Origin: Alphaproteobacteria bacterium
GTDB lineage: Bacteria; Pseudomonadota; Alphaproteobacteria; RF32; CAG-239
Assembly (NCBI GenBank): GCA_003542415.1
Contig: DPKR01000045.1
Location: forward strand, 1-7,324
DNA: 7,324 bases
Direction: 5' to 3'
Part shown: piece by piece, positions 1-6,809 of the stretch
Position numbering within the stretch: position 1 is the stretch's first letter
Layout of the letters: every line of letters begins with the position of its first letter
Position numbers and translations under genes: made by a program
The notes under the pieces: model-generated
Database searches by the model: none
Told to the model about the DNA's origin: nothing
What the model saw: the letters and a program-made list of their open reading frames with translations, nothing else

Positions 1-1186
1 TGATTTTCAAAGAGCACTTTCTTTGGCGTTAAAAGCAGATAAATGCCAAGAAGCATATGACATAAAAAACTTAATAGCGCAAATTTATTTAAAACTTCAA
101 GACAAGGAAAATGCCATTCAATATTTTCATCAAGCTTTAATTTTAAATTCCAAAAGTATGGACACACTTATCAATTTAGGAACTTTAGAGCAAGATGAAA
201 GCTATTTTAAAAAAGCTCTATCGCTTTATCCTCAAAGCTATGAAGCTCATTTGGCATATGCCGATTTTTTAGCTCAAGACGGCAGAAAAGCAGAAGCTTT
301 GGAGCAATATCGAAGTGCGCTTCTCTTGGGTGGCGATAACGCAGCTTTGAGCAACAACATCGGACTCATCTTAAAAGATATGGCAGATTACAAGGGTGCA
401 CTTGATTTGTTTCTTAATGCCTATTTAAAAGATCAATCAAATCAAGATATTGCCGTTAATATGGCTGAAACTTTAGTTTTGTTGCACAATAACGAACCAA
501 AAGAAGCTGTCAAGATTGCAAAGCTTTGGGCTGAAAATGCGCCGGATAATATTTTTGCCTTAAAAACTTTGGCAGCGTTTGAAAACAGAGTTTTTGAAAA
601 TGACAAAGAGTATGTTTCTGCTTTGTTTGATGAATTTGCCGGTGTTTATGATAAACAAATGGAAAATATTAACTACAATGTTTTAAACAAAATCAAAGAA
701 TTAGATATCAATATTGAGGGTAATGTTTTAGATTTAGGTTGTGGCACCGGGCTGGCAGCCGAAAAACTCAAAACCCCAGGTTCAAATTGGACAGGCATTG
801 ATATTTCATCAAAAATGCTTAAAATTGCAAAAGAAAAGCAACTCTATGACACCTTGGTCCAAGCCGATGTTTTAGATTTTTTAGAAAACAATAAGTTAAA
901 GTTTAACATAATTTTGTGCTTAGATGTTATTGAATATATTAAAGATTTTGAAAATTTATTTAAGTATTGCTTTCCATCGAGCTTGGTTTTTAGTATTGAA
1001 AAAGCACCTGATCAGATTAACGATTTTTGTGTGAACGCACAAGGACGCTATCAGCACAATCCGGAATATGTGAAAAATCTTTTAAAAACAATTGGTTATC
1101 AAAGCATTGAAATGCATCCCCTCACCCTCCGTAAAGAAAACGGCAAAGATGTGGAAGGCTTGCTCTTTATTTGTAAGAAAGCTTAG
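1..1186 (+). CDS. TPR-repeat SAM-dependent methyltransferase (COG4976 type), 5' end outside window
   Basis: This is the 3' part of a gene. The frame is open from base 2, and the codons before the TTG at 23 (DFQRALS) continue a TPR helix, so that TTG is not the start. From base 2 there are 394 residues. Residues 1 to about 190 hold roughly five TPR units with A..F..AL helices, such as AIQYFHQAL and ALEQYRSALLL. A class I methyltransferase domain follows. It begins with the FDEFAGVYD lead-in (209-217) and has SAM motif I VLDLGCGTG (242-250), the acidic GIDIS loop (265-269) and LDVIEY (307-312). GRYQH (348-352) and LRKENGKDVEG (376-386) match the C-terminal pattern I recall for COG4976 'predicted methyltransferase with TPR'. 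The substrate is unknown; TPRs suggest a protein partner, which is inference. A cytoplasmic protein is likely, as I see no membrane segment. It converges on lolD, and no terminator is visible between them. Confidence 0.9.
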   Translation, partial: DFQRALSLALKADKCQEAYDIKNLIAQIYLKLQDKENAIQYFHQALILNSKSMDTLINLGTLEQDESYFKKALSLYPQSYEAHLAYADFLAQDGRKAEALEQYRSALLLGGDNAALSNNIGLILKDMADYKGALDLFLNAYLKDQSNQDIAVNMAETLVLLHNNEPKEAVKIAKLWAENAPDNIFALKTLAAFENRVFENDKEYVSALFDEFAGVYDKQMENINYNVLNKIKELDINIEGNVLDLGCGTGLAAEKLKTPGSNWTGIDISSKMLKIAKEKQLYDTLVQADVLDFLENNKLKFNIILCLDVIEYIKDFENLFKYCFPSSLVFSIEKAPDQINDFCVNAQGRYQHNPEYVKNLLKTIGYQSIEMHPLTLRKENGKDVEGLLFICKKA

Positions 1187-1189
1187 ATT

Positions 1190-1915
1190 TTAATAAAAAT
1201 TTTGGTTGCTTTTGATTTTAACATTTGCACGATGGTCAACAAGAACACCATTTTTCAAAACAACTTCTTTATCCATTTTCGCGGCCAAATCCATATTATG
1301 CGTTGCAATCAAAGCTGACAACCCGGTTTCTTTGACGATATTTAAAAGCTCTAAGAAAACATTGTCGGATGTGTTTGGGTCCAGGTTGCCCGTTGGTTCA
1401 TCAGCAAGCAGCATTTTAGGCGTGTTAGCCAAAGCTCTTGCAATAGCCACACGTTGTTGTTCACCTCCCGAAAGCTCTGCAGGCCTGTGTTTTAAACGTT
1501 CTTTTAAGCCTAAGCGCACAAGGAGCCATTCTGCTTTTTCTTGAGCTGCCTTTTTAGATTTGCCGTCAATCAACTGGGGCAAAACAACATTTTCGAGTGC
1601 ATCAAAATCAGAAAGCAAGTTGTGATATTGATAAACAAAGCCTAAGTAATTGAGCCTGAGCGATGTACGTAAAGCATCGCTTGCCAAGCTGCAGTCTGTG
1701 CCGTCTAAAAAGATTTGTCCGCCGGAGGGACGTTCTAGCAAACCCGCGATTTGCAAAAGAGTTGATTTGCCTGATCCTGAAGGCCCGACAAGCGCAACAA
1801 CTTCTTTGGGCTTGATTTCTAAATTTAATCCCTTCAAAACGTCAAGACGTTGACCTCCTTGATAAAAATGTTTTGAAATATCTTTTAACTCAAGTGTCGG
1901 AATTATTTTATTCAT
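1190..1915 (-). CDS. lolD: LolD, ATPase of the lipoprotein-releasing ABC transporter
   Basis: This is the cytoplasmic ATPase that powers extraction of outer-membrane lipoproteins from the inner membrane to the periplasmic carrier LolA. The 241 residues are a complete ABC domain: Walker [10 protein letters not shown] (44-52), Q-loop glutamine Q96, signature LSGGEQQ (148-154), Walker B MLLADEP (168-174) and H-loop H206. The stretch [16 protein letters not shown] (95-110) closely resembles LolD and separates it from the related MacB, FtsE and glutamine-transport ATPases. The start ATG lies 8 bases inside the end of the upstream permease gene and has its own GGAGG site, which implies translational coupling and balanced subunit synthesis. 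The stop is 3 bases from that of the convergent methyltransferase. A tail of about 15 residues after the ABC core ([10 protein letters not shown]...) shows no motif. In many alphaproteobacteria the next gene would be dnaE; here it is not. Confidence 0.95.
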   Translation of the reverse strand: MNKIIPTLELKDISKHFYQGGQRLDVLKGLNLEIKPKEVVALVGPSGSGKSTLLQIAGLLERPSGGQIFLDGTDCSLASDALRTSLRLNYLGFVYQYHNLLSDFDALENVVLPQLIDGKSKKAAQEKAEWLLVRLGLKERLKHRPAELSGGEQQRVAIARALANTPKMLLADEPTGNLDPNTSDNVFLELLNIVKETGLSALIATHNMDLAAKMDKEVVLKNGVLVDHRANVKIKSNQNFY

Positions 1916-3155
1916 ATCTTAAAGCCTCCACAGGATCATATTTTGCGGCACGATAAGCCGGATAAATTGTTGCACAAAAGCAAAGAAGCAATGAAACAAT
2001 TGCAACCAAGCTCACTTCCATCCAGTCAATTTCGGCAGGAAGTTTTGATAAAAAGTATATTTCAGCCGAGAACAAATCACGCCCGGAAAGCATTTCTAAA
2101 AAGCGTCTAATCCGTTCGATATTTAAGCAAAAAACCACACCTAAGAGCGTGCCGATAAGCGTGCCGACAATGCCGATATATGCACCATCCATCATAAATA
2201 TGCGCATAACCATCCCTTTTGTTGCGCCCATTGTTCGGAGCACCGCTACATCGCGTCCTTTGTCTTTAACAAGCATAATCAGCCCCGTAATGATGTTAAA
2301 TGCAGCAACCAAAATAATCAGCGTTAAAATCAGAAACATCACATTGCGTTCAACATCAATTGCGTTAAAAAAGGCGGCATTACTCTGTTTCCAGTCATAA
2401 ACATAAGCATCCATCCCGACACTTTCTTCAATTAAATTTCGCATATTTTTCAAATCATTACTGTCTTTTAAGCTGACATCAATTTGTGTTGCAGCACCGT
2501 AAAGACCGAAAAACTTTTGTGCGGCTTCCATCGGCATAAAAATGAAGTTAGCATCATATTCATACATTCCGACATTGAAAGTGCCCAAAATTGTATATGC
2601 CTTCATTCTGGGAACAGTACCAAAGGCAGTTACTTTACCGTTTGGAGAAATCAATGTGATTTCATCGCCGACCATCAATCCAAGCTTGTCTGCTAATCTT
2701 TCGCCTAAAATAACATATTCATCGTCAAAAGCTTCAATATTAACGTTGGTCAAGCCTTGCCTTAAAACATCTTTTTTTATCAAATCTTCTTTGTTGACAC
2801 CGCGTACAATTGCACCTTCAGCCATTGAACCTGTTGAAACAAGAAGCTGCTTTTCAATCATCGGAATAGCAAGCTCAACCCCTTCAATTGCTTCCAAACC
2901 TTGAACGGCGGTTTTATAATCCGTAAAAGGAAAACCAGGCGTTGATACAAGCATAATATGTCCGTTCAGCCCCAAAATACGGGATAATAATTCGCTTTTA
3001 AATCCGTTCATCACGCTCATGACAATAATCAGTGTGGCCACACCGAGAGCTATCCCCGTGAAAGCAAAACCTGTTATAACCGAGATAAAGCCTTCTTTTC
3101 TTTTAGCTCTCAGGTAGCGTCCGGCAACCATACGTTCGAATTTTGAAAAAATCAT
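1908..3155 (-). CDS. LolC/LolE-family (LolF-like) permease of the lipoprotein-releasing transporter
   Basis: This inner-membrane subunit pairs with LolD to release lipoproteins to LolA. The 415 residues show the family plan: TM1 about 24-49, a large periplasmic MacB-PCD-like domain about 50-268, then the FtsX-type domain with TM2 about 271-295, TM3 about 318-345 and TM4 about 380-402. Further family marks are the cytoplasmic VLRTMGATKG loop (305-314) and the PVEALRYE C-terminus. The N-terminus (YLRAKRKEGFISVI) is of alphaproteobacterial type. Residues 175-187 (VTAFGTVPRMKAY) align by eye with the LolC 'hook' hairpin that recruits LolA. Only one permease gene accompanies lolD, so a homodimeric LolF-like arrangement is likely, though a second copy elsewhere cannot be excluded; lolC or lolE are therefore not assigned. 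The start at 3155 has an AAGGAGA site 8 bases upstream, beginning at the dnaJ stop codon. Confidence 0.93.
   Translation of the reverse strand: MIFSKFERMVAGRYLRAKRKEGFISVITGFAFTGIALGVATLIIVMSVMNGFKSELLSRILGLNGHIMLVSTPGFPFTDYKTAVQGLEAIEGVELAIPMIEKQLLVSTGSMAEGAIVRGVNKEDLIKKDVLRQGLTNVNIEAFDDEYVILGERLADKLGLMVGDEITLISPNGKVTAFGTVPRMKAYTILGTFNVGMYEYDANFIFMPMEAAQKFFGLYGAATQIDVSLKDSNDLKNMRNLIEESVGMDAYVYDWKQSNAAFFNAIDVERNVMFLILTLIILVAAFNIITGLIMLVKDKGRDVAVLRTMGATKGMVMRIFMMDGAYIGIVGTLIGTLLGVVFCLNIERIRRFLEMLSGRDLFSAEIYFLSKLPAEIDWMEVSLVAIVSLLLCFCATIYPAYRAAKYDPVEALRYE
1925..1929 (-). promoter_or_regulatory. Shine-Dalgarno site of lolD within the permease gene
   Basis: The - strand reads GGAGG with a 9-base spacer to the lolD ATG at 1915. 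It sits in the last codons of the permease gene, so lolD is initiated by ribosomes close to where the permease terminates. Confidence 0.75.
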
Positions 3156-3163
3156 GAAGCTTA

Positions 3164-3170
3164 TCTCCTT
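3164..3170 (-). promoter_or_regulatory. Shine-Dalgarno site of the Lol permease gene abutting the dnaJ stop
   Basis: The - strand reads AAGGAGA, 8 bases before the ATG at 3155. Its first base is the last base of the dnaJ TAA. This is the best Shine-Dalgarno match in the window and suggests strong, independent initiation of the permease. Confidence 0.75.
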
Positions 3171-4306
3171 TATTTGAACAAGTCTTTGATTTTATTGAAA
3201 AAGTTTTTTGTTTCCGGTTGGCAGGAATCATTATCGCTTGCCAAACGAAACTCCTCTAAGATTTCTTTTTGCTTCTTAGAAAGGTGCGTTGGCGTTTCCA
3301 CTTTGATCATAACAAACAAATCACCGCGCTTATCGCTATGCATTAAAGGCATACCCTGCCCTTTGAGCCTGATTTGCGCACCGGTTTGAGTGCCCTCAGG
3401 GATGGAAACTTCAAGTTTTTTGCCGTCAATACCTGGAATTTCGACTTTGCCTCCAAGTGCTGCACAAATCATAGAAACCGGAATCGCGGTATACAAATTG
3501 GTGTTTTGTCGCTCATAAAGCTTATGATCTTCTATATTGATATAAATATACAAATCACCTTTTGCCCCACCACGCAAACCGGCTTCGCCTTCACCAGCAA
3601 CACGCATCCGAACACTATCCTCAACACCTGCAGGGATTTTAACCTTAATAGATTTTTCAATCCGTGTAACACCCAATCCGTTGCATTTTTTGCATTTGTC
3701 TTTAACGGCATGCCCTTCTCCGTGACAAGTCGGACAAGTTGTTTCAAAAACAAAAAATCCGCCTTGTTGACGCCTGATTTTCCCTGTGCCGTGGCATGTT
3801 TCGCAAATTGGGGCTTCCTTGCCATCTGCCGTGCCATAGCCATGACAAGTTTCGCAAGGCTCTGTAGTTTTGATTTTTATTTCTTTTTCAATACCGTTAA
3901 AAGCTTCTTCTAATGTAATACTTAAATTATAGCTCAAATCCGAACCGCGTCGATTTTCGCTCCTGTTGCCGGCTCGACCTCCGCCCATAAAGTCAGAAAA
4001 GATATTTGAGAAAACATCTGACAAATCTTCTGCATTAAAACCAAAACCGCCACCAAACGGATTGGAGCCTCCCATGCCGTTTTGAAACGCTGCTTTTCCA
4101 TATCTGTCATATGCCGCACGTTTTTGTTCGTCTTTTAAAACTTCATAAGCTTCGTTGATTTCTTTGAACTTTTGTTCGGCTTCTTTATTGCCGGGATTGC
4201 GATCGGGATGATATTGCATCGCCCGTATCCTGAAAGCGTGTTTAATATCATCAGCACTTGCTGATTTATCAACACCTAAAATTTCGTAATAATCTTGTTC
4301 TGCCAT
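3170..4306 (-). CDS. dnaJ: DnaJ (Hsp40), co-chaperone of DnaK
   Basis: DnaJ delivers unfolded clients to DnaK and stimulates its ATPase in the cytoplasm. All type I domains are present in 378 residues, the usual length. They are a J domain (about 4-70) with HPD at 33-35 and a G/F-rich linker (about 78-112). The zinc-binding domain has four CxxCxGxG repeats (C151/C154, C168/C171, C191/C194, C205/C208). A C-terminal substrate-binding region runs from about 215 to 340. Four intact zinc repeats separate it from CbpA-type proteins. The start has only a weak purine site (AGAAAG, 4314-4319) and lies 2 bases after the stop of the DHH gene, so translation probably depends on coupling. Neither dnaK nor grpE is in the window, although dnaK-dnaJ pairing is common in this class. 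I saw no heat-shock-type promoter in the roughly 200 bases upstream. Confidence 0.97.
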   Translation of the reverse strand: MAEQDYYEILGVDKSASADDIKHAFRIRAMQYHPDRNPGNKEAEQKFKEINEAYEVLKDEQKRAAYDRYGKAAFQNGMGGSNPFGGGFGFNAEDLSDVFSNIFSDFMGGGRAGNRSENRRGSDLSYNLSITLEEAFNGIEKEIKIKTTEPCETCHGYGTADGKEAPICETCHGTGKIRRQQGGFFVFETTCPTCHGEGHAVKDKCKKCNGLGVTRIEKSIKVKIPAGVEDSVRMRVAGEGEAGLRGGAKGDLYIYINIEDHKLYERQNTNLYTAIPVSMICAALGGKVEIPGIDGKKLEVSIPEGTQTGAQIRLKGQGMPLMHSDKRGDLFVMIKVETPTHLSKKQKEILEEFRLASDNDSCQPETKNFFNKIKDLFK

Positions 4307-4308
4307 TT

Positions 4309-5205
4309 TTAATCTTTCTTATTTTGCTCCAACAATTTCGGGCTAACCCACATCTGACCCTCTTTTAAAAATTCGGGCAACTCTTTTAAGGCCGAAGCCC
4401 CTGCTGCCTTAGCATGTCCGCCACCGCCGAATTTTGCAGCAATTTTGGAAACATCAACATCATCTTTTGCTGTATAAAATGAAAGGTTCCAACAGTTTTT
4501 CTTATTCATAAAAAAGTTAATCATCACATCATAATCAGCAATATTGTCCAAGCTGTCATAAAACTCGGAATAACCTTGAGCAATATTTGCACAAATGCAT
4601 TTATATCCCTCAAACTCCGTCACAAAGGCTTGAGCTCTGGCTAAACGATAATTACGATTATGAATGTAAGATAAGATAGCTCGTCCTTTTTCAACCATAG
4701 GATTGATTTCAACCTCATCTCTGATGAGCTGTCCCCAAATTTTTTCATTCGGTTTATTCACACCTAACGCCTGCATGGCATATTCAAACGGCCGAACACG
4801 TTTATCTTCCAAATCAAAAACATCATTTAGACCTAAAAGCTTGATTCCAAGCGGCAAACGCTTATCCGGATAAAAATAGTGCCATGTTAAGATAATGGCT
4901 GCCGTACCAACTTTCCGCACACCTTTAATCGGTGTTTCACCTGCCTTGACACGTTCTTCATATTCATTGATGATTGACACATGGTGATCAATCCAAGTGA
5001 GATCAATCTTTTTATTGAGCTCAAACATATAATCAAGCGGCAACGCAATATCGCAAATCACAATTTTATCATGTTTTTCAATTTCTTCATACGGAATTTC
5101 GGAATCATGGTTAAAAGGCAAAAACTCTGCTTCCGGATAAACGCTTTTAACAATTGCTGCCGAACCTTTTCCGTCATGATCTGCCATATGATATATACAT
5201 AACAT
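4309..5205 (-). CDS. DHH/DHHA1-family phosphoesterase, NrnB/oligoribonuclease-like
   Basis: This is a predicted cytoplasmic metal-dependent phosphodiesterase. The family cleaves short RNA oligomers (nanoRNA) or related small nucleotides. Metal-site motifs in the 298 residues are H6 with D9 and D11 in [13 protein letters not shown]52 in CDIAL, the eponymous DHH at 73-75 (WIDHHVS) and D128 in GLNDVFD. The DHHA1 substrate-binding motif [10 protein letters not shown] is at 260-269. The 'IYH..D.DGK.SAAIVK' opening and 'WIDHH' are what I recall from NrnB-type oligoribonucleases rather than RecJ, NrnA or inorganic pyrophosphatases; this subfamily call is from memory, without alignment. The ATG at 5205 is chosen over M7 (5187) because it has an AAGGA site and supplies the first beta strand (MLCIYH). 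It lies 21 bases after the MBL gene and 2 before dnaJ. The substrate is unproven; a signalling dinucleotide is an alternative. Confidence 0.85.
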   Translation of the reverse strand: MLCIYHMADHDGKGSAAIVKSVYPEAEFLPFNHDSEIPYEEIEKHDKIVICDIALPLDYMFELNKKIDLTWIDHHVSIINEYEERVKAGETPIKGVRKVGTAAIILTWHYFYPDKRLPLGIKLLGLNDVFDLEDKRVRPFEYAMQALGVNKPNEKIWGQLIRDEVEINPMVEKGRAILSYIHNRNYRLARAQAFVTEFEGYKCICANIAQGYSEFYDSLDNIADYDVMINFFMNKKNCWNLSFYTAKDDVDVSKIAAKFGGGGHAKAAGASALKELPEFLKEGQMWVSPKLLEQNKKD

Positions 5206-5221
5206 TTCTTTTTTTTCCTTT
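5206..5221 (-). promoter_or_regulatory. Shine-Dalgarno site with an A8 tract in the spacer, upstream of the DHH gene
   Basis: Read on the - strand, an AAAAGG-type Shine-Dalgarno site (core complement at 5217-5220) is followed by eight consecutive A residues (5209-5216) and GAA before the ATG at 5205. The spacing of about 10-11 bases is slightly long. The site supports the chosen start. The homopolymer could vary in length by slippage and so change the spacing, but no such variation is shown here. Confidence 0.6.
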
Positions 5222-5226
5222 TATTT

Positions 5227-6021
5227 TTAAAATTCAACAACCATACCATCAAAAGCCGGAAAAACATTATCTGGCGTCAGGCGATTAACATCATCCCAAT
5301 CACACTCTGAAGCCATGTGATTAATGATTGTCGCTTCCGGTTCAATCAGATTAACATATTCCAAAAGTTTATCAAGCTCCATGTGATAAAATTTTTCATA
5401 GTGTGACTTAATAACAGTAAGCGGTAAAATAAGCAGCTTCGGCTTAACTTTAATTTTGCTTAGTGCTTTGGGGGCAATTTCTTTACAATCAGCGACATAC
5501 ACAACCTCTCCATCGTTAAAAATATACCCGTTTGAAGGCACAATATGTCCTTCAAGCTCTAAAAGATTGACTTTCAAATCCCCCAAAAAAAGACTTTCGT
5601 TTTCACCGATAATATGCGGCATAAGACTTGCTTTATATATCCCTTTGTCAGGCAAATTATTATCTGAAATCAAATAAGAAAAACGCGTTTTAATCTGTTC
5701 GATTGTGTGAGCGGCGCCATATATATCAAGCGGCTTTTTTTCAATACGATTAATTTCACGCAAATCATCAATGCCGTGCAAATGATCAGCATGTGCATGC
5801 GTATACAAAACAGCATCAAGATATCTGATATGATGTTCCAAAAGATGATCCCGCAGGTCAGGCGAAGTATCAATCAAAAGCTTTTGCTTATCTATTTCAA
5901 GATATGTACCGATACGTTTGCGCCTGTTTTTAGGGTTGTTTGGATTACACGCCCCCCATCCTCTTGAAACCGAAGGCACACCGGGTGCAGCACCTGTTCC
6001 CATCATAATGATTTTATTCAT
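5227..6021 (-). CDS. MBL-fold metallo-hydrolase, PhnP-like phosphodiesterase
   Basis: This is a predicted cytoplasmic zinc/manganese phosphodiesterase of the metallo-beta-lactamase fold, near PhnP (phosphoribosyl 1,2-cyclic phosphate phosphodiesterase). The 264 residues show the N-terminal GTGAAPGVPS loop (8-17), the WGACNPNNPKNRRKR segment (22-36) typical of this clade, and the metal motif HAHADH (H75, H77, D79, H80) followed by HGIDDLR. Probable further ligands are H159, D178 (VADCKE) and H235 (NHMASECDW). It ends with the family-typical FDGMVVEF. No phosphonate (phn) genes are nearby, so a C-P lyase role is not supported and the real substrate is unknown. Placement directly after tatD is the common alphaproteobacterial order. 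The ATG at 6021 overlaps the end of tatD by 8 bases and has an AAGG site at 6031-6034 with a spacer of 9. Confidence 0.9.
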   Translation of the reverse strand: MNKIIMMGTGAAPGVPSVSRGWGACNPNNPKNRRKRIGTYLEIDKQKLLIDTSPDLRDHLLEHHIRYLDAVLYTHAHADHLHGIDDLREINRIEKKPLDIYGAAHTIEQIKTRFSYLISDNNLPDKGIYKASLMPHIIGENESLFLGDLKVNLLELEGHIVPSNGYIFNDGEVVYVADCKEIAPKALSKIKVKPKLLILPLTVIKSHYEKFYHMELDKLLEYVNLIEPEATIINHMASECDWDDVNRLTPDNVFPAFDGMVVEF

Positions 6022-6796
6022 CTTTCACCGCCTTATCATAAAGCCTAAAAAAGTTTTGTGTTGTTATCTCAGAAATAACATCTAAAGAAACACCCTTCAA
6101 ATCAGCCAAAATTTGAGCCGTATATTTCACATATGATGGCTCGTTTATCTTTCCTCTCATCGGAATTGGCGCCAAATATGGTGTATCTGTTTCAACAAGC
6201 AGACGATCCATAGGCACTTTTTTGAAATTTTCTCTTAAATCATCAGCATTCTTAAATGTAATCATCCCCGAAGCTGAAATATAAAAACCGATATCAAGCG
6301 CACGTTTTGCCAGTTGAAATGAAGAACTATAGCAATGAATTTCACCTTTAAAAGCTTTTTGTCTGTATGCTTTTTCCAATAAATCCATCGTATCATCTTC
6401 TGCATCTCTTGTGTGAACAACAAGAGGAAAACCGCTTTCCTGTGCTGCTTTAATCATTTCATTGAAGACCTTAATTTGCACATCTTTCGGCGAAAAATCA
6501 TAAAAATAATCAAGCCCGCATTCACCGATACCGACAATTTTTCTATGTTTTGTGTTTTTCAAAACATCTTGAGCTGTCACATATTCATATGCGTGCGCAT
6601 CGTGCGGATGAACACCCGTCACTGTCCAAACATTTTTGAATTTTTCACAAATTTCAAGCTGTTTATCAAGCTCATCAAATTTGCCGGCCGCATTTAAAAA
6701 ACAAGAAACACCGGCCAAATTTGCGCGTTTGATTACATTTTGCAAATCTTCATAAATTTCATTGCTCGATAAATGACAATGGCTATCAACAAGCAT
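6014..6796 (-). CDS. tatD: TatD-family metal-dependent deoxyribonuclease
   Basis: This is a TIM-barrel amidohydrolase-type nuclease. TatD proteins have 3'-5' exonuclease activity on DNA and RNA and are tied to DNA repair and stress; the old link to Tat export is not supported functionally. All metal-site motifs are present in 260 residues, the normal length: DSHCHL (H6, H8), GVHPH (61-65), GECGLDY (E92), VVHTRDA (H128), IHCYSS (H154) and VETDTPYLAP (D204). The RGKINEP segment (214-220) is the usual one after the last metal motif. It could equally be called YcfH, the paralogue usually found next to holB; the two are not separable by motif. The start is fixed by an AAGGTGA site 6 bases upstream. 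One base separates it from the holB stop, and its 3' end overlaps the MBL gene by 8 bases, so it is probably translationally coupled on both sides. Confidence 0.95.
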   Translation of the reverse strand: MLVDSHCHLSSNEIYEDLQNVIKRANLAGVSCFLNAAGKFDELDKQLEICEKFKNVWTVTGVHPHDAHAYEYVTAQDVLKNTKHRKIVGIGECGLDYFYDFSPKDVQIKVFNEMIKAAQESGFPLVVHTRDAEDDTMDLLEKAYRQKAFKGEIHCYSSSFQLAKRALDIGFYISASGMITFKNADDLRENFKKVPMDRLLVETDTPYLAPIPMRGKINEPSYVKYTAQILADLKGVSLDVISEITTQNFFRLYDKAVKDE

Positions 6797-6809
6797 TTTA
6801 CATCACCTT
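6797..6809 (-). promoter_or_regulatory. Strong Shine-Dalgarno site of tatD inside the end of holB
   Basis: The - strand reads AAGGTGA (complement at 6803-6809), 6 bases before the tatD ATG at 6796. It lies within the last codons of holB and decides the tatD start. Confidence 0.75.

Noticed and set aside
23..25. TTG as the start of the methyltransferase gene
   Set aside because: The frame is open to the window edge and the upstream codons continue a TPR helix.
1187..1200. Possible terminator hairpin between the convergent genes
   Set aside because: The stem is five A/T pairs only, with no G or C, too weak for an intrinsic terminator.
1206..1544. A 112-codon + strand open frame
   Set aside because: It lies opposite lolD, including its signature and Walker B motifs, and reads as low-complexity antisense translation.
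2542..2904. A 120-codon + strand open frame
   Set aside because: It lies opposite the periplasmic domain of the Lol permease; no motif supports it.
3374..3913. A 179-codon open frame on the + strand
   Set aside because: It is antisense to the zinc and C-terminal region of dnaJ and has no family resemblance or ribosome-binding site; dnaJ motifs on the other strand are unambiguous.
5209..5216. T8 run as a terminator U-tract
   Set aside because: It is a T-run only on the + strand, which carries no gene here; the operon transcript reads A8 and no GC-rich stem is adjacent.
5227..6021. Assignment as the phosphonate-pathway gene phnP
   Set aside because: The motifs are PhnP-like, but no phn genes are nearby and this MBL family is routinely found after tatD in alphaproteobacteria.
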